Shown here: positions 33,086 through 44,422 of the stretch, piece after piece
Position numbering within the stretch: position 1 is the stretch's first letter
Layout: each line of letters begins with the position of its first letter
NCBI RefSeq assembly: GCF_011075055.1
Contig: NW_025401209.1
Location: 1 to 64,000 of the forward strand
DNA length: 64,000 nucleotides
Source of the DNA: Mangifera indica
Taxonomy: Eukaryota > Streptophyta > Magnoliopsida > Sapindales > Anacardiaceae
Direction: 5' to 3'
Translations under genes and position numbers: made by a program
Notes under the pieces: generated by a model
What the model saw: only the letters and a program-made list of their open reading frames with translations
Told to the model about the DNA's origin: nothing
Databases searched by the model: none

Positions 33086-33284
33086 CCACTTCAACTATCA
33101 ATGAATACTTCCTCCTAAACTTGCATTTAGCGTTTGAGTTTCGCTTGCACCTTATCAAGTCTCAGGATAGGTCCAACAGATGAGAGTTCTGCAGGATCAG
33201 GGACGACGGTCATATTATTTTAATAAAAGCATGCAATATTTTATTAATAATCCAGAACAGTTAAACTTGACCAGGTTGATATTT

Positions 33285-33290
33285 TATAAA
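33285..33290 (+). promoter_or_regulatory. Probable TATA box of the lectin receptor kinase
   Basis: TATAAA sits 112 bases before the chosen ATG (33402) within the only non-repetitive stretch between the microsatellite and the gene. Assigned by position. Confidence 0.4.
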
Positions 33291-33401
33291 AACAAGCAAA
33301 GATCGATTAGGGCGATGATATTGTTGAACTACTTCTTTTGGCCCTCCATCCGATTTACGTTCATTTTCTTTTCTGTCTCTCTATCTATATGCCCTTTGGC
33401 C

Positions 33402-35442
33402 ATGGCGTTCCCCTGCCAAATTCTATCTAAAGAGAACTGTTCGTCTGTGTTTTTTAACTTTCTGGTTTTGTTAATCTTGTGGGTGCTCCCATTTGCAAGT
33501 TCAGTTTCTTTCAGCTATTCTAGTTTTCCAGCGAACACCCCCAATATAGTATTTGAAGGAGATGCATTCCCAATCAAATGATGTTCTCCAACTGACCAAG
33601 AACCAAGCTGACATCAATCTCACAAGAAGCCTTGGCCGTGCCACATATAGCCAACCTGTGATTATTTGGGATCCCAAGACTCGAAAACTCACAGACTTCA
33701 CAACTCACTTTTCCTTTATTATTAAGGCAGTTAATACTTCTAACAATGGCGACGGGATAACTTTCTTCTTTGCTCCATTTGATTCAACAATTCCTGACAA
33801 CTCAACTGGTGGATATTTGGCACTGTTTAGTCCTGAAACCGCGAAACTCAACACTTCTAAGCAAATTGTTGCGGTCGAGTTTGATAGCTTCCAGAATTCT
33901 TGGGATCCAAGCTCTGATCATGTAGGAATTAATGTTAATTCCATTATCTCAGTAACGACTGTCAACTGGAAAAGCAGCATTAAGGATGGAAGAAGGGCTA
34001 ATGCCTGGGTAAGTTACAACTCTAGTACACAGAATTTAAGTGTCTTTCTAACTTATGCAGATAATCCTGTCTTCAGTGGAAACTCCAGTCTTTGGTATAT
34101 TGTTGATTTGAGAAAATTTCTCCCCGAACGGGTTAAGGTAGGTTTCTCTGCATCTACAAGTGAGGTTGTTGAAATACATAACATTATTTCTTGGAATTTT
34201 ACTTCAACCTTGGATGAGAATAAAGGAAAACCCAATGTTGGGTTAATAGTTGGTTTAACCGTGGGCACTGGAGCTTTAATATGCGGATTGGGTGTGATTT
34301 GGTTCATTAGGTGGAAAAAGAGGGCCGGTGTGAATAAGGAAGATGAGGCCATTGATGAAGCTATGGACGATGAATTCGAAAAGGGCACTGGACCTAAGAG
34401 GTTCACTTACCGTGAACTAAACAAGGCCACAAACAGCTTTGCGGAGGAAGGCAAGCTGGGGGAGGGAGGATTTGGCGGTGTTTATAAGGGTTTACTGAGC
34501 GATCAAAAAACAGAAGTGGCTGTCAAGAGGGTGTCAAGAAGATCAAAACAAGGGAAAAAGGAATATGTTTCGGAAGTGAGGATCATTAGTCGTTTAAGAC
34601 ATAGAAATTTGGTTCAACTGTATGGTTGGTGTCACCAACAAGGAGAGCTCCTTCTTGTCTATGAATTCATGCCAAACGGAAGCCTTGATGCTCACCTCTT
34701 CGGAGGAAAAGCCACGCTTTCTTGGGCTATACGTTACAAAATAGCCCTTGGTTTGGCTTCGGCTTTATTGTATCTCCATGAAGAGTGGGAACAATGCGTT
34801 GTCCATAGAGATATCAAATCTAGCAATGTCATGTTGGATTCAAATTTCAACGCCAAGTTAGGCGATTTCGGCCTCGCAAGACTTGTCGACCATGATTCAA
34901 CCTCGCAAACTACTGTTTTAGCTGGGACTATGGGTTACCTTGCTCCGGAATGTGTTACAACCGGCAAAGCGAGTAAAGAGTCTGATGTTTATAGTTTCGG
35001 AGTTGTAGCCCTCGAAATCACATGTGGAAGAAGGCCAGTTGAATCTAGGGAAGAACCGAGTAAAGTAAGGCTAGTGGAGTGGGTATGGGGCCTCTACGGA
35101 AAAGGGCAACTTCATGAAGCTGCGGACAAGAGATTAATGAGAGATTTCGATGAGAGGCAAATGGAGTGTTTGATGATAATTGGGCTTTGGTGCTGCCATC
35201 CTGATTACACTCTTCGTCCATCTATAAGACAAGTGATAAATGCTTTAAACTTTGAGGCTCCATTGCCGAGCCTTCCCTCGAAGTTGCCAGTGCCTACGTA
35301 TTATGCACCTCCCATGGATATGTCTAAGTTCACCTACACAACCTCCGGCGTCACACAGTCATCAGTTAACAGTAACTCAACATGTTCATTGACATCAGTA
35401 GGCTCAACAACGGCTCTTTTCAATTCCCGAAAAGTTGATTAA
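33402..35442 (+). pseudogene. LECRK: L-type lectin-domain receptor kinase, class IX-like, with a one-base frameshift
   Basis: Frame 1 (33402-33581) encodes a signal peptide with hydrophobic core VFFNFLVLLILWVLPFASSV and the first lectin strand, ending FEGDAFPIK and a stop. Relatives read DAFPSNDVLQL. One extra A at 33572-33573 shifts the frame, and the open frame from 33553 carries on for 629 codons. In that frame: legume-lectin domain 10-220 with metal and sugar ligands (GDGITFFFAPF at 66-76, VAVEFDSFQNSWDPSSDHVG at 106-125); transmembrane 229-252; kinase about 295-565 with GEGGFGGV (303-310), Lys325, HRD (418-420) and DFG (438-440); Ser/Thr-rich tail. Such proteins sit in the plasma membrane and act in immunity and cell death. 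Every kinase landmark is intact. The break separates the secretion signal from the receptor, so this is either a recent pseudogene, a single-base sequence error, or a cytosolic product from ATG 33553. Poly(A) signals AATAAA lie at 35468 and 35494. Confidence 0.9.
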
Positions 35443-37500
35443 CATTTGCATTTCTTTCATGTATTACAATAAACTTGCTGCATATACTTTAGCAATAAAA
35501 TTATTCATGCACTTTTCTGTGCATAATTTATGTACATAAATAACGTGATTATATAATTTTAAATTAAAAATAAAATAACACTTAATTACATTATGATATA
35601 TTATTTATGTATCTAAAATGTATACAAAAAAATATGTACATATAATATTATTTATAACTTAATCAGCAGAAACTATTTTAACTTGAAGCTACAATTTTTC
35701 TTGTGATTGCTGAAAGATTAGTGTGAGTTTGCTGTAATTTTAGTTCTGCTGTGTTATGATACAAATCAATTTTTTCTACAAGCTTAATCAGTCGCAGTTT
35801 GAGAAATTGTTTGCATAGAGAGAGAATGAATCCGGGCCAAGGCCCAATACAAAAGGCGCCGGCCAACAAAAACATATAAACTCATGGCACGGCCCATATA
35901 TATGGGTAGTCTCGTGCCAGACTATTAATTATATATAAAAAATAATTATTAAATTTTATTTTAAATTAATACAATTAGGAATCGTAAATTATAGGTTGAT
36001 ATTTCAAATCATATTTTGTTTATATTTTTTAATAATATAAAATCATTTTCTATTATTAATTGTCACATCTAATTAAAGAAAATTTTTTATCTTATCGGTG
36101 ATGCTACAATAGACTTATTTTACTTAACTATATCTTTTTGACTTACTTGATGTTTGAGTTGAGATAACTGTTGCTCATGCACTTTGTCAATAAAAAGAAT
36201 CAAGTAACTCATATATGATCAACTTGCAATGTGATTTGAAAATAAATTTAAATTAATAAAGTTTAATAATTATTTTTTTAAAAATTGTTTTTAACTAAAA
36301 AACAAAATAAATAAATATAGAAATTAAATGAAAAAAATGTAGACAGAGATTTAGATTGAGATTGAAATATCAAATGACAAAAATATTGAGAGAAATTGAC
36401 AGAAGAAATGTAGAAAGAGACTAAGAAATTAGGTTTGGATGTGTGGTTAGAGAGGGGTTTATATAAAATTTAAAAAAAAATTAAAGTTGGCCAAGCTAGG
36501 GTTTGCAGGATGGCTTCTATAATTCTGCAATAATTTAAAATTATTTGAAATTTTTTTGTTGCCTACAGTGACAAAGGCTTAACACACCGCTATAATATTA
36601 AATTGTGCCAAAAAAACAAAAGAGATTTTAACCATATTTCAAGTTAAACTGACCCTTCGACGTCTCTAATCTATCTTCAATCTCAACTTAATTACAAAAC
36701 ATCAAATAATATTTGAACTATTAATTGTAGTAAAGAATTCGGGAATATTTTTGTTTGGATTGTTAATCTTAAAAGTTAAAACAGGTTTTACTTTAGATTA
36801 CCATAATTTATTTTAATTTTGTTGATTTCAGTTCTTGAAGATTTTATATAACGATTTTCCGACATTAAACTGCTCCAGAAATGGGCTTAGGCCCAAAGGA
36901 CTCTGATGGAGTTAAACAATTAAAAAATAGTAGTAAAATTACATGCGCATATTTGTTAGCGTATAATTATATATATAAATTATATATTATTATATAATTA
37001 AATAATTTTAAATTAAAGATAACATAACAATTAATCAAATGATAATACATTGTTTTATTTAAAAGTTTTCAAAATTTTATCTCAATTTTTTTTTTATAAT
37101 AAAAAACTCTATCTGAGCTGAATTACCACTCTTGGGATCAAATCAAATAAGTTGAAGGTTTGATATTGATATATTACTAAAAAAAATTTGAACTCTTACT
37201 TTTTTATATATTAAACTTCTTCTTTTATCACTCAAATTACTGTTTTAGTTTAATTTTTTTTTATTTTCTCTCTTACCAAACACTCAATGTTAACATTAAG
37301 TTAAAGGAAATCAATTTAAAGATACTCTAGTCTTAGTCTTCAGATGAAATGTTCCATGAATGTCTACATGAAATTGTTTTTATTCGAAATTACATAAACG
37401 TTTCGGCATCCCAGCAAGCCCTAACTTAATGCAACATTGACCAGGCTCCAATTTCATCAGAGTTTATTTCAAAAATATTTTTTTTTTATAACTTTTAAAA
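35443..37500. other. Intergenic region with small AT-rich repeats
   Basis: No gene. Copies of the small AT-rich repeat described under 48276-48390 occur at about 35517-35650 and 36945-37060. A palindromic segment lies at 35886-35918. A minus frame at 35678-35875 has no known domain. Confidence 0.45.
35886..35918. repeat. Compact palindrome, ggcacg...cgtgcc around cccatatatatggg
   Basis: Outer arms GGCACG (35886-35891) and CGTGCC (35913-35918) enclose a perfect 14-base palindrome CCCATATATATGGG (35893-35906). It can form a cruciform or small hairpin, and is probably a transposon terminal scrap rather than a regulatory operator. Confidence 0.6.
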
Positions 37501-37559
37501 GGCCAAATGACTATTTTCCACGCAAGGTTTCAGAAAATGACAAATTCTCATGCTTTAAG
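37501..37559. mobile_element. Left end fragment of a Mutator-like element, interrupted by copy F
   Basis: Starts GGCCAAATGACTATTTTCCA, the family terminus, and runs about 59 bases to the target site of copy F. Sequence to the right of copy F (38426 onward: accaaattctcactctcacc) continues the pre-insertion text only briefly. Confidence 0.55.
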
Positions 37560-37568
37560 TTTTAAAAA

Positions 37569-38416
37569 GACCAAAGGACTTATTCCCCCTAAAGTATGTT
37601 GATTTTATAAGTTTTCCTCTGTTAACTTTAAAAATCTCATTTATCCACGCATAGACAATTAAAATTAACTAAGTCAATTAGTCATATCATTTTCCTCCTT
37701 AAACCCTAAAAACTAACAATTTCCCCTCCAACCTAAGTTTTCAAAAACAGTTTTTTTTTCCCTAGGACTTTCAAACTTTCAAATCCAATTTTTTCAGCGA
37801 TGACTGACGATCTCCAAGCACCTACTCATCTTCTTAGATGCTTCCTCTTTCTAGTCGTGCATATTTAGAAACCATGTGGCATCATCGTTGACAAAAACGA
37901 GGCGTCTTCATTGGGACAAAGACAACGTATCTCTCGTCTTTATCGAACGAAGATGACACGTCTCTCGTCTTCATCGAGACGAAGACGAACTGTCTTTGTC
38001 TCTGACGAAGACGAATCGTCTTCATTCAGAGATGAAGATGACATCTTTGTCAACGACGACATCACATGGCATCTGAATATGCACAACCAGAAGGAGGAGA
38101 CATCGGAGAGGAAAAGTAGGTGTTTGGAGATCGTCGATCATTGTAAAAAAAAATTGGATTTGAAAATTTGGAAACCATAAGGGGAAAAATGTTGTTTTTG
38201 AAAACTAGGGTTGGAGAAAATTGTTAGTTTTTAGGGTTTGAGGAAGAAAAATAAAATCAAATTTAACTTTATTTTTAATACTTTAGATAAAATAATAATT
38301 TTGTCTTTAAAACCATTAAATTTAACTGTCAATGGGTGGGTAAATAAAATTTTCAAAGTTAGCAGGAGGAAATTTGAGAAATCAGCATACTTTAGGTGGG
38401 CAATAGTCCTTCGGCC
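37569..38416. mobile_element. Non-autonomous Mutator-like element with long TIRs (copy F)
   Basis: Left end GACCAAAGGACTTATTCCCC, right end inverted GGCCGAAGGACTATTGCCCA, with an exact 9-bp target duplication ttttaaaaa at 37560-37568 and 38417-38425. Long TIRs of over 200 bases include the shared phrase ccctaaaaactaacaatttc. The interior (37890-38080) is an imperfect repeat of gacgaagacga/tcgtcttcgtc, giving a charged 89-codon frame (37911-38180) that I regard as compositional. No transposase. Confidence 0.92.
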
Positions 38417-38425
38417 TTTTAAAAA

Positions 38426-38861
38426 ACCAAATTCTCACTCTCACCAATTTCTATCATTGAACACCTTTTTATTTCCTCGAAAATGACTGTTTTACTATTT
38501 ACTAAAAATACAAAACAGTTATTAAAACTCAATATAACTATCAAATAACTAATATATCCTTATTAATTTAAAAATTTATCATTTAGACTTTAACAATATC
38601 AATAATCTATCAAACTAAAAATCCTGTGTTTTGTTCAATTTTAGGGTGTAACTATTATTTTTTTAACTATTAAGCTAAATTTAAATTTTTACAAACCCCT
38701 AAACTTTTTTAAAATTTTAAAAAATCTCTTAAAAATTTTTATTAATACCTTTAATATTTTCAAAAACTATGATTTACCCCAAATGATAGTTATTTTAAAA
38801 GGGGAAAATCAGATAGAAAAATTTCTACAAATTGAGTTTCTTACCTTTCCAACAAAAATAT
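38426..38861. other. Intergenic AT-rich stretch
   Basis: Nothing recognised beyond low-complexity AT runs between two Mutator-like elements. Confidence 0.4.
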
Positions 38862-40117
38862 GGAAAAATGAATATTTTCTACCTAAATTTTAGCCTAATT
38901 TTAAAATCATACCTACGATAGATGAAAAACTCAAACACCTACCTATAGACTAACTACCGTCCAAATTTTCAGTTAGAAGCAATGATAAAATCGTTATTTT
39001 ACCTATAAGCCATAAAACTTAAAAATGTATACCATTTTCCCCTAGATTTTAAAAACTAACACTTCAACTCATTCTCAAAGTTTGAAAAGTTTAAGTTTTA
39101 ACCCTAAGGTTTATTTCTTTCCATGGCCATCAAGGCTAGATTTGAGTCGAGTCAAGCCGAGCTCAAGCTCAGCTCAGTTTTGCATAGTAGAGCTGGAGTT
39201 CGAGCTTGAGCTCGTTGAGCTCGTGAAAGTTAAGCTCGAACTTGGCTTGACTCGTTTCAAACTAAAACTTTTAACTAGCTCATTATTAAAATGACATTAT
39301 TTTAATGCATATTGATCAAAATAATGTCGTTTTGCATCAAAAATTTTAATTCACAAATTTGACGAGTAGCTCAAGCTCGAGCAAGTTTGTATAAGGCTGA
39401 CTTGTTTCAGATTCATTTGAGCCAAATTCGAGCTCAAGCTTGAGCTTGAATAGATTCGGTTCAAATCCAGCCCTATTAGCCATCATCATTCCAATTAGCA
39501 GTCGACGTTTTCCACCTATCTTTTAGTTTCGATGCGAAGGATGACGAAGAATAACCTTTCGTTATCTCGATCTGGACGACACTCTAGACAATAAAGCATT
39601 GTCTAGATCGAAAAAAGAGACGTTTTGTTATCCCTCATCGCGTCATCCAGACGTGACGATGAAGGATGATGATTGTGTCATCTAAACGATGTTTTGTCGT
39701 CCTTCATCATCGTGTCTGAGCAACGTAATGAAACATCATCTTTCATCTCTTTTTATCAATTTGGATGATGCTTCATCATCCAAATCTAGACGACGAAGGG
39801 TCGTCTTTGACCTTTGCTTCTTTTCAATCATCTGTCGTTTCCCTAAGACACCAGAGATGAAACCTAGAAAGGGGAAAAAAGTGAATTTTTCAAAGTTTAA
39901 TCATGGAGGTTAAATGTAAATTTTCTAAACTAAGGGAGGGAAATGATATAAGGTTTTTTGGTTTTAGGATTTATGGGTACAATGATGATTTTACTCCTAT
40001 TTCTAACTGAAAATTTAGACGACAGTTAGCTTATGGGTAGGTATTTGGATTTTTCATCTGTCATGAGTGTGATTTTGAGTTTCAACTAAAACTTTGATAG
40101 GAAATTTTCTTTTTCCC
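38862..40117. mobile_element. Mutator-like long-TIR element (copy E), carrying a nested hAT MITE
   Basis: TIRs of about 200 bases: the left contains actcaaacacctacctatag and actaactaccgtcc; the right contains their inverted partners (ggtaggtatttggatttttc, gacgacagttagc). The outer flanks caaaaatat (38853-38861) and taaaaatgt (40118-40126) agree at 7 of 9 positions, compatible with an aged 9-bp duplication. The interior has gacgatgaagg/ccttcatcgtc inverted phrases. A 345-bp hAT MITE is inserted at 39131-39475. Confidence 0.78.
39131..39475. mobile_element. hAT MITE (345 bp) nested in MULE copy E
   Basis: Left end CAAGGCTAGATTTGAGTCGA; right end inverted TAGGGCTGGATTTGAACCGA. Both fit the hAT terminal consensus. 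The 8-bp flanks atggccat (39123-39130) and ttagccat (39476-39483) match at 6 of 8. Subterminal regions carry gagctcgag/ctcgagctc clusters like the large hAT element at 3598-9545, so it is probably a deletion derivative of that family. Confidence 0.85.
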
Positions 40118-40126
40118 TAAAAATGT

Positions 40127-40890
40127 AAATATAAATAATTTTAACTTATTTTTGAAATATTGTTTCAGTTCACTCATAAACTTTCAAAACTAAGGGTGTG
40201 CAAAAAAAGTTCAAACAATCAAACCAGATGACAACAATAATGACAACATCTTCCTTCAGTTTATCTACCTTTCTATGTTTTTCACTCCTCAATCTATCTA
40301 CCCTTTTAAGTGGTTCATTCAAAGACAACATCCTAGTCTTCATCTAAATCTCGAGAAAGACAACCATTTAGACTCTTTCAAATTGTCTATGATGAAGTGT
40401 GACGAAGATGACGATATGTGGATGATAATGAAGATGCCATCGAACTTTGGTGATCTAAAAGTCTCTCGCTTGCCAATCTAATTTTCTCAAAGTTAGATTC
40501 ACTACTTTTTCTATCTCTCTAGAAAATCCATGTTGAATTTGGTAAGTAACATTGACCTGTCTCGTTGAATCAAAGGTCAAGATTTTGTCTTTCATTTTTT
40601 TTCTATTTCAAGGGCTTTCCTTATTCGTGCAAAATTCAAACAATTTAAAGGGCGGTTGATCACTTACATATAGATTTTCTAGAGAAAATTGCCCATTATG
40701 GTTCAGACATCTACATAAAAATTTTTAGTAATTTAATTTTGTAACAATGTTTGTAGATACTAAAAAATTTGAAAAACAATGGAGTGAGAGGACTTAGTGT
40801 TATGCCCTTTGGCTCAAAGCAATTACATATACCATTACACTGGCAAATTGTCTTCATAAAGAGCATCCCTTTTGGCTTACAATGAGTTGG
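40127..40890. other. Intergenic, no gene seen
   Basis: Two weak open frames (plus 40275-40481; minus 40711-40941) without recognised domains. AT-rich. Confidence 0.4.
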
Positions 40891-42420
40891 TGTTGAAAAC
40901 ACCTTAATATCTAGAGGGGGTGAATAGAATTTTCTAAACAATTAAGGACAATCTAAAAATACAATAGCAACAATTATAGGTGCAAAAAATAAAAAGGATA
41001 GGGTAAGAAAATGCTTAGTATTTATAGTGGTTTGAAAGTTTCTTTTTCTCGAGTCTCTTACGTCTACTTCTTTAAGTAATAGACTTAAAGTTCCACTAGA
41101 ATCGATCAAGCTTTCATAATAATTTATCTGAGATTTCACTCAAGTACAATAAATGTCTAAGATTTCACCTACAATGAATTAAGAAAGAAGTTTTTATATG
41201 TAAAATGCCTTTACAAGGATGGTTACACAAATTTGAGTACAAACTTTCTCTCAAGAATATGAGTTTGAGCTTAGTGAGAGAGTGATTAAGCCTTTTTAGA
41301 GAAAAAGGAGAGTATAGATTGATACAATAAGTTTTCTAACCTCTTTTAACTCAAAATGATGAGTTTTCATAGCCTTTATAACTTGAAAATGGTGAAAGAG
41401 TTGGAATTGAAGTAGTAGCCATTGACATCTAAAAGTATCTTGTTTCTCTTGAAACACATGGATGTATAGGTATGCTTGATCACCAAATTCATTTTTCAAA
41501 CAAAGTAACCCTTGATTAGATCTCCTAATGATTGAATGTTTTCTTGCATTAAACGTTTGTACATGCATGCATACATAACTTTGTATGAACACGACTTTGA
41601 AAAATCCAAAATCGTGAATGTTTACCATGAATGAGGATATGTAAGCTTGAAATTTTGCTTGTGTACAAACATTAAACCTCTTTATAAGGGCATGCATTGA
41701 CATTACCTCTAGATGCATGACTATTTGACATACAGGGAAACTCATCATGATTTCTTATGTGACTAATGCACATGCATTCAACTTCTTTGTGTAAGTGTGC
41801 ATTGACCTTGCTTTAACTCTAGTGTAGATGCATGACTATTTCATGTACAAGGAAACTCGTCATGACTACTTGTATGGCTAATGTATAAGCATACATGTTG
41901 TGAATGCACAGACATGCATGGAAGCTTAACTTTGAAGGAGTTTGACTTGACTTTGATAATGCATGACTAATCATGCACAAAATGGTTTGCTCATGAATCT
42001 TCATTATGTTTATGCATAAACATGCATATTTCTGTGCATGAGCATGCATGAAACCTTGACCATGACCTATGTTGACTTTTGCTTTAAATATACGAGGATT
42101 TGTGCACGAGAAGCCTTTCCTCGTTAATGGTAGATATATGTTATGTAAGGTGGGTGACAATCGAACATGACTGTACATGACATGTCTAATGCAACCCAAA
42201 AATCCAAAGCTTTGAATAAGGAGACGCACGGTCTCGTTCATTAGCTTGCATGATTAGATTTTACACTATGCATGAGTGTACATCAAGGGTGCATAGCCAT
42301 GCATGTGCTTTGTACCTACATTTTTCATAAGTTGTCTATTTGGTCACAATCTTAGGTTGTCTTAGACAAGATTAATAATGTTAACTTTGTTTTTATTATC
42401 ATCAAATTAAAGGTCCAACA
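40891..42420 (-). mobile_element. Copia-type LTR (about 1.5 kb), minus orientation
   Basis: The plus strand starts TGTTGAAAACACC with the phrase tctagagggggtgaatagaa and ends AAAGGTCCAACA. On the minus strand it starts TGTTGGACCTTTAATTTGAT, a start common in long plant copia LTRs. The bases just outside (minus strand) read catcaataaaaaatgaagagat, a decayed polypurine tract, so this should be the 3' LTR of a minus-strand element whose internal end occupies 42421-42900. Within the LTR, 41700-42310 is dense in catgcatg-type motifs and carries a diverged tandem repeat (about 41710 and 41826). No matching 5-bp duplication was found. Confidence 0.7.
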
Positions 42421-43200
42421 ATCTCTTCATTTTTTATTGATGAGAACAACTAAGTTTAAAGCAATTTTATAAACAATGAAAATCCCACTTGAATTTTAGT
42501 CAAATCCATTTGCACCACTCCCTCTCTTTTAAAGTTTTTATACTCCCCCTTTCTATATCATTGTAATGCACTCAAAAATAAAATTACCAAGTTGTATTAC
42601 TTGTCAATTTATCAATTCATTTGCATATGTCAATTTATCATCGCCAAGCATTACCAAGCATTATCAATTCATTCAATTTATCATTACCAAGCATATCACA
42701 AATGCATCTTAATTGGATTTTTGACATAACTTCTCCTTTTTTTACATTAATCAAAGAGAGGAGGATCTAAACTTGTCCAAGATACAAACATAGTACAACT
42801 TAACAATATTATTATCATGTTCATAAACAACACAACCCAACATTCTTACTTTTGAACACAACATAAACTCAACAACAATCTCAATTTATCATGTGCACAT
42901 ATAGTTCAAACTCACTTGAATCCAGAACGACAAACTTGTGCTCAAATTGCTTAAACTAATGAAAAATAACATAGGAGAAAGAGACGAATCGTCAGTGAGA
43001 CAAGCTCCAACATTGATGTTAATCTCTAGTCGAGCTAAAACTTCACGAATTGAAATGCTTTGACTCGAGTTTGGCTTATCCAAACTAAATAGCGAGCTAA
43101 ATCCAAGCTTATTTGGATCGAATATACCTGTTTCCACCTTTATTTAGCCAAAGATAAAGGGGAAAACATAGTGAATATTCATGTTTTATTATTTTATTTT
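42421..43200. other. Copia internal 3' end, local short repeats, and a hAT-like scrap
   Basis: Bases 42421-42560 look like the untranslated 3' internal end of the copia element, with a second purine tract (minus strand gaaagggggag at about 42550). Bases 42600-42710 contain the phrases tcaatttatcat and accaagcat repeated. Bases 43020-43130 carry gtcgagct/gactcgag motifs resembling hAT subterminal sequence. No gene. Confidence 0.5.
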
Positions 43201-43214
43201 TGTTAACTTTAATC

Positions 43215-44160
43215 ATACCCAGTCAAACTTTTAACTCGACATCTATCGAGAAATAGTTCAAAATTGATCTCTAGTAAAGTATCATGACTACTTGATTAAT
43301 AAAGTGTCATTTGATTTCTTAACCTATTAATGATATGATTACTCATACAATTTAATCATTTCATTATATGATATGTTTTTTATGTTGAGGTATAAATGAA
43401 GTGTCTCCCTCTAGATCCATCAGTTTACATCAACTGACTTCTGTTAATGATTAGATAGTATTAGACTGAGCACCAACCCAATCTTTCTGTGACCATAAAT
43501 TTAATTGGTTATTGTCATCCATTAGTAGACTCTATCAAAGATATCAGCGCCCATGCTCAAAAGTGATGAATTCTCTGTTAATCTACCTTAGCCTTTATAC
43601 CTATCTCGATATAATCAATCATCACTTTTTTGATGATCCTCTAATTAGACTACATTGGATTGATGTAAACTCATATTGATCTTTATACAAGACAATTTGA
43701 TGATCTCAAATCTAAGGATCACATGTACCTCTGTTTACTAAAAGGAAATATTTCAGAAACATTGGAATAATCATCCATATGAAATACTCTTAGTAGGTTT
43801 GTTTGATGAATAAATCTACAACATACACTCAAGTGTTGCATTAAGTCGTTAACGAAAATTTTGATATATGAGACATATACCCACCTTTTGATAATGTTAT
43901 TTAATACTATAATGATTATATTACTATTACTCGTACCCTTAGTTATGGTAATATTATAATCACAGATAATTTTAAGAATGGTCATTTAATATGTATATAA
44001 GGTCCTCATAATTAATTGCCAAACAATGGGCTATCATCATAACTCAACCATTATAAGAATAATTATCTAAATTGCAAATACAACATAAAATAATGGAATG
44101 CCTTATTTATTAATTAAAATAATAATGATTACAAATTATAACACGGACCATTAGCTCCGA
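43215..44160. repeat. About 1-kb dispersed repeat, copy 2 (LTR-like)
   Basis: Direct-orientation relative of 29690-30670 (see that entry), ending with aaaataataatgattacaaa-like text. More diverged indels than substitutions by eye. It ends about 190 bases before the TATA box of the dehydrogenase gene. Confidence 0.7.
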
Positions 44161-44345
44161 TATGCATATTAATAAATATACATGAGAAAACTCCATTGAG
44201 AAAACGACAAGAAAATTAATAAATATTAACTACCAAATCCATTAATAAATGGAAAGAAATAAACTTATATGGTAAACCCCATTCATTACCTTACCAAATG
44301 CGCAAGGCCTTGTGTAATCTGCAGTTAATACCTCATTTTGCCTTG

Positions 44346-44351
44346 TATAAA
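44346..44351 (+). promoter_or_regulatory. Probable TATA box of the CAD-family gene
   Basis: TATAAA within cttgtataaaccttcac, 72 bases before the start codon, followed by a T/C-rich leader (tttctttcttcttcag). Confidence 0.5.
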
Positions 44352-44422
44352 CCTTCACTCATTATTTTTATTTCTTTCTTCTTCAGTATTTACTTTCACA
44401 GAAAGATTAGAAGAAAATATTC

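Noticed and set aside
33180..33401. Upstream extension of the receptor kinase frame to ATG 33180
   Set aside because: The extra residues are unlike lectin receptor kinases, precede the TATA box, and the signal peptide starts naturally at 33402.
37911..38180. 89-codon Arg/Ser and Asp/Glu-rich frame as a gene
   Set aside because: Lies wholly inside MULE copy F with exact target duplications, and follows from gacga repeats.
41296..42241. Two minus-strand frames of 150 and 140 codons
   Set aside because: They lie within a copia LTR dense in catgcatg; no domains, and the His/Met/Cys-rich composition follows from the motif.
43215..44160. Treating this repeat as the promoter of the CAD gene
   Set aside because: It is a dispersed LTR-like repeat with a second copy at 29690; the nearer TATAAA at 44346 is the better candidate.
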